Part shown: positions 1 through 6,748 of the stretch, piece by piece
How the letters are laid out: each line of letters starts with the position of its first letter
Position numbering within the stretch: position 1 is the stretch's first letter
Assembly (NCBI RefSeq): GCF_020076305.1
Contig: NZ_JAIQXE010000001.1
Coordinates: 1,302,001 to 1,366,000, forward strand
DNA length: 64,000 bases
Reading direction: 5' to 3'
Source of the DNA: Flavihumibacter profundi
Lineage (GTDB): Bacteria; Bacteroidota; Bacteroidia; Chitinophagales; Chitinophagaceae
Notes under the pieces: model-generated
Told to the model about the DNA's origin: nothing
Databases searched by the model: none
What the model saw: the letters and a program-made list of their open reading frames with translations, nothing else
Program-made: the position numbers and the translations under genes

Positions 1-195
1 TTACAATGGCGCAGAACCGGTGTTCCTACATTTGATGTAGGATCAGGATCAGGAAATGGTGGTGTAATACCCATGCGTTTCCAGTATCCGGGTAATGAGT
101 CAACTGCCAATGCCGATAACCTTAATGCTGCTCTTACGAGCCAGTATAGTGGAGCTGATGACATCCATTCAAAAATGTGGCTGATTAAAGATTAA
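1..195 (+). CDS. SusD/RagB family outer-membrane lipoprotein, C-terminal fragment
   Basis: Frame 1 is open from the first base to a TAA at 193-195, giving 64 residues of a protein that starts before the window. The tail has the usual SusD C-terminal pattern: WRRTG near the start, then an 'RFQYPGNE' segment, an asparagine-rich stretch, and a final 'KMWLIKD'. SusD-like proteins are surface glycan- or nutrient-binding lipoproteins that sit on a SusC-type TonB receptor, so a susC homologue probably lies to the left. The family call rests only on the C-terminus. The bidirectional terminator at 221-253 follows directly. Confidence 0.8.
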   Translation, partial: LQWRRTGVPTFDVGSGSGNGGVIPMRFQYPGNESTANADNLNAALTSQYSGADDIHSKMWLIKD

Positions 196-220
196 TTAAA
201 TCCGATCACATTGACCTCAT

Positions 221-253
221 AAAAAAAGAGAGCCCCTAATGGGGCTCTTTTTT
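221..253. terminator. Bidirectional intrinsic terminator
   Basis: A GC-rich stem, AGAGCCCC paired with GGGGCTCT around a TAAT loop, is flanked by an A run on the left and a T run on the right. It can therefore end transcription on both strands. It lies exactly between the convergent susD-like gene, which ends at 195, and the homogentisate dioxygenase gene, whose stop is at 264. Confidence 0.9.
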
Positions 254-263
254 GTGGGATTAA

Positions 264-1421
264 TTATTCGGCCCAACTCATCGTATAGCCCTTATTTTCA
301 ATACCGAGGGCTTCTTTGGTTAATTGAAGCGGATGAAAAGTATCAACCATAACCGCCAATTCGCCGGTCTCCTTTTTTCCAATACTTTTTTGCACAGCAC
401 CTGGGTGTGGCCCATGTGGTATCCCTGCCGGGTGAAGGGTAATCATGCCCCGGGTCACATTTTTGCGGCTCATGAAATCACCATCTACATAATACAACAG
501 TTCATCACTATCGATATTACTGTGGTTATAAGGAGCCGGAATAGCTTCGGGATGGTAATCATACAACCGTGGCACGAATGAACAAACCACGAAATTATTA
601 GCCTCGAATGTCTGGTGCACCGGCGGTGGCTGGTGTATCCTGCCGGTAATGGGCTCAAAATCATGGATACTGAAGGCAAAGGGATAACAGCATCCATCCC
701 ACCCTATTACATCAAATGGATGGTGACCGTAATGTAACCCGTATAAGCGGCCCTGCTTTTTTGTTTTGATGATAAAATCGCCAGTCTTGTCAATAGTCTG
801 CAATTGTTCCGGTGCCCGGATATCGCGTTCGCAAAACGGGGAGTGTTCCAGTAATTGACCGTATTTGCTCTGGTAACGTTTGGGATAACGGATGGGACTA
901 AACGATTCAACAATAAAGAGCCGGTTATTGGGGTTATCAAAATGAAGCTGGTAAATTGTGCCCCGCGGAATAACCAGGTAATCGCCATATGCGAAATGCA
1001 GGGATCCATACATGGTATTCAATACCCCGCTGCCTTCGTGAACGAAAATCATTTCATCGGCATCGGCATTTTTGTAGAAATAGCTGGCCATGCTTTGTTG
1101 CGGTGCGGCAAGTACTATATGGCAATCACTGTTCACAAGAACCGGTTTCCGGCTTTGCAGGAAATCCGCTTCCGGCCCGATATTGAAACCTTCGAAACAC
1201 CTGTGCTGCAGCATTTTTTCTTCTGCCACTACCGGCAATACATCAATGGCCGGATCTGTTGCAATAATTTCAGTGGGCGGGTGGCAATGATACAAAAGGG
1301 AATAATCGTTGGAGAAACCTTCAGTACTGAACAATTGTTCCGAATAAAGTGAACCATCGGGTTTGCGAAACTGGGTATGCCGTTTATGCGGAATACTGCC
1401 CAGGCTATGGTAATGTGGCAT
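264..1421 (-). CDS. hmgA: Homogentisate 1,2-dioxygenase
   Basis: This 385-residue cupin-fold enzyme opens the aromatic ring of homogentisate to maleylacetoacetate in tyrosine and phenylalanine breakdown. The N-terminus 'IPHKRHTQFRKPDGSLY' and the late 'HPAGIPHGPHPG' segment match the shorter bacteroidete form of the family; proteobacterial and animal enzymes are about 440 residues. Histidines and glutamates of the C-terminal cupin are expected to bind the ferrous iron. It starts with ATG and has no signal peptide, so it is cytosolic. It stands alone here: the next tyrosine-catabolism genes are not in the window. It ends at the bidirectional terminator. Confidence 0.9.
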   Translation of the reverse strand: MPHYHSLGSIPHKRHTQFRKPDGSLYSEQLFSTEGFSNDYSLLYHCHPPTEIIATDPAIDVLPVVAEEKMLQHRCFEGFNIGPEADFLQSRKPVLVNSDCHIVLAAPQQSMASYFYKNADADEMIFVHEGSGVLNTMYGSLHFAYGDYLVIPRGTIYQLHFDNPNNRLFIVESFSPIRYPKRYQSKYGQLLEHSPFCERDIRAPEQLQTIDKTGDFIIKTKKQGRLYGLHYGHHPFDVIGWDGCCYPFAFSIHDFEPITGRIHQPPPVHQTFEANNFVVCSFVPRLYDYHPEAIPAPYNHSNIDSDELLYYVDGDFMSRKNVTRGMITLHPAGIPHGPHPGAVQKSIGKKETGELAVMVDTFHPLQLTKEALGIENKGYTMSWAE

Positions 1422-1477
1422 AAAATAATCGTTACATGAAAGTACAAAATCCTATTTTGCCAAACTGAAAAACAGAT

Positions 1478-1987
1478 ATGACCAAAATTGGCTTGTTATC
1501 AGATACACATGGCTGGCTTGATGAAAATATCTTCAGGCACCTGGGGCATTGTGATGAAATCTGGCATGCCGGTGATTTTGGCACTATCGCCATTGCCCAC
1601 CAGCTGGAAGAAAGAACGGGGCACAAAATCAAGGGCGTTTATGGCAATATTGACGGTTATGATGTGCGCAGTGTTTATCCCGAAGAACTTGTTTTCACCT
1701 GTGAACAGGTGAAGGTTTTCATAAAACATATCGGCGGCTACCCCGGTCGATATGCACCAGGGGTCAGGGCCAGGCTGGTGACTGAAAAAGCCGGCCTCTT
1801 TATTTCGGGGCATTCCCATATCCTGAAGGTCCAGTTTGATCCGGCCTTGCAGTGCCTGCATATGAATCCGGGTGCTGCCGGCAAACAGGGCTGGCATAAG
1901 GTGCGCACCCTGATCCGTTTTGTTATTGATGGTACAGAAATGAAGGACTGTGAAGTGGTGGAGCTGGGGGGAAGGGGTGAGCAGTAA
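1478..1987 (+). CDS. YfcE/MJ0936-type metallophosphoesterase
   Basis: This 169-residue calcineurin-like phosphoesterase has all the short-family metal motifs in order: SDTHG near residue 8, HAGD, GNIDG and GHSH. Members are cytosolic phosphodiesterases of uncertain natural substrate. It is divergent from hmgA. The last codons, encoding G-E-Q and the TAA, lie inside the left arm of a palindromic repeat (1976-2122), so the element seems to have set the present C-terminus. Confidence 0.88.
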   Translation: MTKIGLLSDTHGWLDENIFRHLGHCDEIWHAGDFGTIAIAHQLEERTGHKIKGVYGNIDGYDVRSVYPEELVFTCEQVKVFIKHIGGYPGRYAPGVRARLVTEKAGLFISGHSHILKVQFDPALQCLHMNPGAAGKQGWHKVRTLIRFVIDGTEMKDCEVVELGGRGEQ

Positions 1988-2122
1988 GCGGTAAGCAGTA
2001 AGCGGTAAATCGTAAGCGGTGAATCATGAATCCTGAATACCAGTATTTTTAAAGATCTGCAGTGCAATTTCGAATCTACCGTTTACCGCTTACCGCTTAC
2101 CGCTTACCGCTTACTGCTCACC
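1976..2122. repeat. Palindromic element built from GTAAGCG-type heptamers
   Basis: The left arm (about 1976-2023) and the right arm (about 2076-2122) are inverted copies. Their outer 21 bases are identical and the rest of each arm matches with few changes. Each arm is a tandem array of a 7-base unit, GTAAGCG on the left and CGCTTAC on the right. About 50 bases of loop separate them. The transcript could fold into a long hairpin. The left arm overlaps the stop codon of the phosphoesterase gene. A shorter stretch of the same heptamers occurs at 63899-63924. Confidence 0.85.
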
Positions 2123-2156
2123 AAAATTCAGTAACTTCCTGTACAAACCTCCAACC

Positions 2157-3290
2157 ATGCCGAACCAACTGCATCGCCGCCTCTGGCTTAAGCAAACTGC
2201 CCTTGCGGCCCTGGGTCTTTCCTTTTCCGCAAGCTCGCTGGGCGGTGAAGATTACCTGCCAAGGGAATTGGGCAGTGAAACCCGCTTATTGAACCTGGGG
2301 TCCAATGAAAATCCATATGGACTGGCGCCGGGTGCTAAAAAAGCAATTGCAGACCTTATCAATACAGCAAACCGCTATGCTTATAATGTTCCGGCAGTGC
2401 AATCTTTTAAGAAGGAGCTTGCAGCTGAATATGGGGTTACGCAAGAACACCTGCTCATCACCGCCGGTTCAGGTGAAGCATTGAATTTGCTGGCCCGGCA
2501 CTACAGTAAAGGCAACCTGGTCAGCGCCTACCCTACTTTTGCCATTTTGCCCAATACCGCCAAAAAAATTGGTGTATCAGTTAAGGAAATACCTCTTGAT
2601 GCGAATAAAGTACATGACCTGGGTGCCATGCTCCAGGCCATTGATGACAATACCACCCACGTTTATGTTTGTAACCCGGCTAATCCGACAAGTACCATTG
2701 TAAAACCCGCCGCATTAAAATCCTTTTGCGAGGAAGCCAGTAAGCATGCGGCAATAACCATTGATGAAGCGTACATTGATTTCCTTGACGCACCCGATAA
2801 CGAATCAATGATCAGCCTGGTGTTGAAAGGCAACAAGAATGTAATTGTTGTGCGGACCTTTTCCAAGATCCATGCGATGGCCGGACTAAGGGTTGGATTT
2901 ATCATCGCCCACCCCGATACTATAAAATCATTGTCGGCCAATTATTTTGGCAACAGTAATTTTTGCGTAGGCGCATTGTCATTGAACGCCGCATTGGCCA
3001 GCTTAAAGGACCCGGAACATCGCGCCAGCTGCAAACAGAAAAATGCAGCGGCGCGTGAATTCACCATAAAATCCTTACAGGAACTGGGATTCAAGCCAAT
3101 ACCCTCTTATACTAATTTTATATTTTTCCCGCTGAAGAATTACTCCGGTGACTTTGCCAAAGACATGCTGGAAAAGGATGTCATCTTAAGGTCCAGTGAA
3201 TTACCCGATGGAAAATGGTGCCGGGTAAGTGTAGGCACAATGGATGAAATGCAAAGTTTCATAAAAATCATGCGGACAGTAAAAGCATAA
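2157..3290 (+). CDS. HisC-like class I/II aminotransferase with a Tat signal
   Basis: This 377-residue PLP enzyme has the HisC/threonine-phosphate decarboxylase layout: NENPYG near residue 52, a CNPANPT motif near 172, DEAY near 203, and 'TFSKIHAMAGLRVG' with the likely PLP lysine K237. Its N-terminus carries twin arginines at residues 7-8 followed by LWLKQ and a hydrophobic stretch to about residue 24, which fits a Tat signal. Export as a folded, cofactor-loaded enzyme is inferred. It is not next to the his genes at 54,737-58,883, so a role outside histidine synthesis is likely, though histidinol-phosphate cannot be excluded as substrate. It is convergent with the next gene, three bases apart. 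Confidence 0.8.
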   Translation: MPNQLHRRLWLKQTALAALGLSFSASSLGGEDYLPRELGSETRLLNLGSNENPYGLAPGAKKAIADLINTANRYAYNVPAVQSFKKELAAEYGVTQEHLLITAGSGEALNLLARHYSKGNLVSAYPTFAILPNTAKKIGVSVKEIPLDANKVHDLGAMLQAIDDNTTHVYVCNPANPTSTIVKPAALKSFCEEASKHAAITIDEAYIDFLDAPDNESMISLVLKGNKNVIVVRTFSKIHAMAGLRVGFIIAHPDTIKSLSANYFGNSNFCVGALSLNAALASLKDPEHRASCKQKNAAAREFTIKSLQELGFKPIPSYTNFIFFPLKNYSGDFAKDMLEKDVILRSSELPDGKWCRVSVGTMDEMQSFIKIMRTVKA

Positions 3291-3293
3291 TCA

Positions 3294-3767
3294 TTAATGC
3301 ATACCCGGGAACCAGGGTCTGCCAATGCCTTCACGGAAAGGCCAGGGCACAGTAAGCAAAATAATGATCAATGCAACCAGCAGCCATCCGAAAGCTTTTT
3401 TATGTTCAGCAGCCCCGGCTGTGGCTGGTTTTCCCTTTCCCCTGCCAATAGTGATAAAAGTTATGGCCAATAACATGCCGAACATGTGTTCAACCGCGAA
3501 AAAGCGGAAAGGAGCATTTTTCATTACTTCCCCAAAACCCATATCCCTTATCTTACTAAAACCAAATTCGCCGGCAAACCATTGGTACAAACCAATGATT
3601 AAGGTGATATGCGCAGAGATCATGAGGAACAAATCGATCTTCCGGTCAGACGCACTATATGAAAGCTTTTGGTTCATGCCTTTATAATGACGCACTATTG
3701 CGAGGACAAGCAGCACCAGGATAATCCAGCGCATCAGGGAATGCAGGTGTAGTAGACCGTTATACAT
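3294..3767 (-). CDS. Four-helix membrane protein, cytochrome b-like
   Basis: The 157-residue product has about four hydrophobic segments and several histidines near membrane boundaries: HLH near the N-terminus, H53 in the second helix, and EH in 'FFAVEHMFG'. This resembles small bacteroidete proteins annotated as cytochrome B, but haem binding is not shown by sequence alone. It sits in the inner membrane, has no partner gene nearby, and is transcribed towards the aminotransferase gene. Confidence 0.6.
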   Translation of the reverse strand: MYNGLLHLHSLMRWIILVLLVLAIVRHYKGMNQKLSYSASDRKIDLFLMISAHITLIIGLYQWFAGEFGFSKIRDMGFGEVMKNAPFRFFAVEHMFGMLLAITFITIGRGKGKPATAGAAEHKKAFGWLLVALIIILLTVPWPFREGIGRPWFPGMH

Positions 3768-3809
3768 ATTTATTATTTATACTTTCTAAATTAATGAATG
3801 CTGAAACCT

Positions 3810-4925
3810 TTACTTACTCTCTACCCAATCTGCCACAAAGATATTGGTATCATGCGTACCACCATTGTTTCTGTTGCTGCAAAATACAATCTTACGGCCA
3901 TCATAGCTAAACATTGCAAATGCATCGAATCCTTTATCGCGGCTGACTTTTACTATATTGCTGCCATCAGGGTCCATCAGGTACAGGTTAAAAGGGAATC
4001 CCCGCTTGTATTCGTGGTTGGAAGCAAATAATATGCGTTTGCTGTCGGGAAGGAATACCGGGGCCCAGTTAGCCTGGCCCAGGTTGGTAACCTGTTTAAC
4101 ATCACTGCCATCAGCATTTGCAGTATAGACTTCCATACGTGTAGGCGCAACCAGGTGTTCAGCCAAAAGATCCTTGAATTCCTTAATTTCTTCGGGAGTA
4201 TCAGGCCGGCTCGCGCGCCAGATTATTTTTTTGCCATCACGGCTGAACCAGGCCCCGCCATCATAGCCAACAGTATGGGTTATACGCTTTTCTTTACCAG
4301 ATTTCAGGTCCATGATATACAACTCAAGGTCACCATCCTTATCACTGGTATAAATCATTTTCTTCCCGTCGGGTGAAAGGGTAGCTTCAGCATCATACCC
4401 TTTTGAATGGGTAAGCTGCTTTATGATCACGCCATTCGTATCAGCCATGAAAATATCATAGGACTCGTACAATGGCCAGATGTAGCGATTACCATATTTG
4501 CTGCGGTCGGGAACCGGGGGACAGGCATCACCGCCGAGATGCGTTGAGGCATAAATAAAATGTTTCCCGTCGGGCAGGAAATAGGCACAGGTTGTACGCC
4601 CTTTACCGCTGCTCACCATTTTAGGCTGGAAGGGCTCATCAGGCTTCGTAGGGACCTTCGCGATGAATATCTGGTCGCAGGGCAGGCCCTCTTTGGGATT
4701 GGTCCGCTGGAAAATAAGGTATTTACTGTCGAAGCTGAAATAAGCTTCAGCATTATCTCCGCCAAATGTCAACTGGCGAAGGTTTTTAAAATGTGTTTCT
4801 TCGGGATAATGAAGGGTATCGGCTATTTGCGGGTAAGCATCGGCCGTTTTGGGGTTACCACTAAAATTAAACCAGCTAAACAAGACCAGGGAAGAAAATC
4901 CCAGCCAATTATTCAATGATACCAT
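3810..4925 (-). CDS. TolB-like beta-propeller protein, secreted
   Basis: This 371-residue protein has a hydrophobic N-terminus followed by repeated PD40/WD40-like blades. Typical phrases are 'SPDGKKMIYTS', 'SRDGKKIIWRAS' and 'SYDGRKIVFCS', each preceded by a segment of the LYIMDLKSG type. The family forms periplasmic propellers related to the C-terminal part of TolB. No peptidase domain follows the propeller. Substrate or partner is unknown. Its promoter region is shared head to head with the TPR lipoprotein gene. Confidence 0.75.
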   Translation of the reverse strand: MVSLNNWLGFSSLVLFSWFNFSGNPKTADAYPQIADTLHYPEETHFKNLRQLTFGGDNAEAYFSFDSKYLIFQRTNPKEGLPCDQIFIAKVPTKPDEPFQPKMVSSGKGRTTCAYFLPDGKHFIYASTHLGGDACPPVPDRSKYGNRYIWPLYESYDIFMADTNGVIIKQLTHSKGYDAEATLSPDGKKMIYTSDKDGDLELYIMDLKSGKEKRITHTVGYDGGAWFSRDGKKIIWRASRPDTPEEIKEFKDLLAEHLVAPTRMEVYTANADGSDVKQVTNLGQANWAPVFLPDSKRILFASNHEYKRGFPFNLYLMDPDGSNIVKVSRDKGFDAFAMFSYDGRKIVFCSNRNNGGTHDTNIFVADWVESK

Positions 4926-4949
4926 AAAATATTACAACTGTTTACCGCG

Positions 4950-4957
4950 CAAATGTA
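4950..4957 (-). promoter_or_regulatory. Bacteroidota -7 box for the TolB-like gene
   Basis: On the minus strand this reads TACATTTG, matching the TAnnTTTG -7 consensus of the Bacteroidota primary sigma factor. It lies about 25 bases upstream of the ATG at 4925. No clear -33 TTTG was found at ideal spacing, so the assignment is moderate. Confidence 0.4.
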
Positions 4958-4967
4958 TTGGTATAAG

Positions 4968-4994
4968 TTGATTTTGCCGAAAACCATAGCTTTG
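4968..4994 (+). promoter_or_regulatory. Bacteroidota promoter for the TPR lipoprotein gene
   Basis: TAGCTTTG at 4987-4994 matches the TAnnTTTG -7 box, and a TTG at 4968-4970 stands 16 bases upstream as a possible -33 element. The ATG is at 4999, only four bases after the box, so the transcript would have almost no leader. Confidence 0.45.
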
Positions 4995-4998
4995 GCAA

Positions 4999-6018
4999 AT
5001 GAAATCATTGTTTGCAGGGGTAATGCTCGTTGTTTTTATGGTTGATTCCGGATGCCGGTCAAGGGATAGTTCATCTTCGGAGAAAACGGCTTCTACCAAT
5101 ATTTTCCAGCAGGCCCAGTTTTCGGGTATATCAGACAGTATAAAGGCCAGTCCCAAAGAACCTGCCCTTTATATCAGGCGGGCAGAAATGCTGAGCCATG
5201 CGGGGGAATATGAACTTGCTTATGCCGACCTTATGCAAGCATGGAACTTAGCACCATCGGAACCGTTGGGAGAACAAAGGGTCAATACCCTTTTTATGAT
5301 GGGCAAAGCACCGGAGGCACAACAGGTATTGAAAGAGCTGATGAGCAAATATGGCAACAATATGAACCTGAAACGGCGAATGGCAGAAGCTTTGCAGCAA
5401 AACAAACAATATGATGAGGCTATACAGACCTATACCGGAATTATCGGGGAAGATTCGCTCGATTTTGAAGCATACCATGAAAGAGCACTGATTTACCTCG
5501 AAAAAAAGGATACAGCAGCGGCCCAAAAAGACCTTGAAAAATCATTTGCCCTGCAACCCCTACAGCTAACGGCCATTACCCTGGCCAACCTTTATGCAGA
5601 ATCAAAAAATCCCAGGGCGCTTGTACTTGCCGACATGATTATTGCCAGGGATTCGGCCAAGGAAATGATAGACCCGGTTTTTATTAAAGGAGTTTATTAC
5701 GCCAATGTAAAAAACTATAATAAAGCACTGGAGCAATTCAGCACCTGCATTGGCATGGACTGGAAATTCCAGGAAGCCTATATTGAAAAAGGGATCATCT
5801 ATTTTGACCAGAAAAACCTGGATGAAGCCCTTAAGCAATTCAAACTTGCTGCAACTGTTTCCAATACATTTCCGGACGCCTATTACTGGCAGGGCCGGTG
5901 TTATGAGCAACTGGGATTGAAGGAAGAAGCCCTGGCCTGCTATACCCGGGCTTATGCGTTAGATAAAAACTTCAAGGAAGCCGTTGAAGCTGCCGCCAGG
6001 GTTAAGTCGAAAAAGTGA
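4999..6018 (+). CDS. TPR-repeat lipoprotein
   Basis: The 339-residue product starts with a lipoprotein signal ending in VDSGC (lipidated C19). A serine-rich linker follows, then about seven tetratricopeptide repeats from residue 45 to the end, with hallmark phrases such as 'PALYIRRAEMLSHAGEYELA' and 'AYYWQGRCYEQLGLKEEA'. TPR lipoproteins act as periplasmic or outer-membrane-attached scaffolds; the partner is unknown. It is 36 bases ahead of rpe on the same strand and may be co-transcribed with it. Confidence 0.85.
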   Translation: MKSLFAGVMLVVFMVDSGCRSRDSSSSEKTASTNIFQQAQFSGISDSIKASPKEPALYIRRAEMLSHAGEYELAYADLMQAWNLAPSEPLGEQRVNTLFMMGKAPEAQQVLKELMSKYGNNMNLKRRMAEALQQNKQYDEAIQTYTGIIGEDSLDFEAYHERALIYLEKKDTAAAQKDLEKSFALQPLQLTAITLANLYAESKNPRALVLADMIIARDSAKEMIDPVFIKGVYYANVKNYNKALEQFSTCIGMDWKFQEAYIEKGIIYFDQKNLDEALKQFKLAATVSNTFPDAYYWQGRCYEQLGLKEEALACYTRAYALDKNFKEAVEAAARVKSKK

Positions 6019-6054
6019 TAAAAAACCATTTTCCCAATTTCCTTATCTTGTATT

Positions 6055-6711
6055 ATGATCATAGCCCCATCCCTTTTAGCTTCGAATTTCCTGGACCTCA
6101 GGGCCGAATGCCGGATGCTGAATGAAAGCGAAGCAGACTGGTTTCACCTTGATGTAATGGATGGTCGTTTTGTGCCTAATATCAGTTATGGCCTGCCGGT
6201 AATTGAACATATCAGGAAAGCAACAAAAAAAATCTGTGACGTTCACCTGATGATTGAGGAACCGGGCAAATATGCAGCGGCTTTTCGCAAAGCAGGGGCA
6301 GATATCCTGACAGTCCATTATGAAGCTTGTCCGCACCTGCACCGGAATATCCAGCAAATAAAGGACCTGGGCATGATGGCTGGTGTTGCGATTAACCCGC
6401 ATACGCCGGTTCAATTTTTGCAGGAAGTGCTGGCGGATATTGACCTGGTATTGGTGATGAGTGTAAATCCCGGGTTTGGCGGCCAAAAATTCATACCCAA
6501 TGCACTTAATAAAATAAAGACCCTGAGGGAACAAATTGATGAACACGGACTGAATGTGAAAATTGAAGTAGATGGCGGGGTTGACCTTGGCAATGCCAGG
6601 GCATTGTATGAAGCAGGCGCCCATGCGTTGGTTGCCGGAAGTGCCGTTTTTCATGCCCCGGACCCGAAAGCAATAATTTCTGCATTGAAGCATATTGACA
6701 AAGAGAATTAA
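6055..6711 (+). CDS. rpe: Ribulose-phosphate 3-epimerase
   Basis: This 218-residue TIM-barrel enzyme interconverts ribulose 5-phosphate and xylulose 5-phosphate in the pentose phosphate pathway. All family motifs are present: 'HLDVMDGRFVPN' (metal histidine and catalytic aspartate), HLMIE, 'VNPGFGGQKF', and 'EVDGGV' with the second catalytic aspartate. Length is normal. A degenerate box, TATCTTG, lies just before the ATG. The TonB receptor gene follows after 37 bases. Confidence 0.96.
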   Translation: MIIAPSLLASNFLDLRAECRMLNESEADWFHLDVMDGRFVPNISYGLPVIEHIRKATKKICDVHLMIEEPGKYAAAFRKAGADILTVHYEACPHLHRNIQQIKDLGMMAGVAINPHTPVQFLQEVLADIDLVLVMSVNPGFGGQKFIPNALNKIKTLREQIDEHGLNVKIEVDGGVDLGNARALYEAGAHALVAGSAVFHAPDPKAIISALKHIDKEN

Positions 6712-6748
6712 TACTTTCCAATCCCCGGTACTACCTAAAGCTGACTGA

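Noticed and set aside
855-1352. 165-codon plus-strand open frame
   Set aside because: Antisense to homogentisate dioxygenase, with a composition typical of reversed codons and no recognisable motif.
1976-2122. CRISPR-like repeats
   Set aside because: The units are only seven bases, contiguous without spacers and arranged as two inverted arms, which does not fit a CRISPR array.
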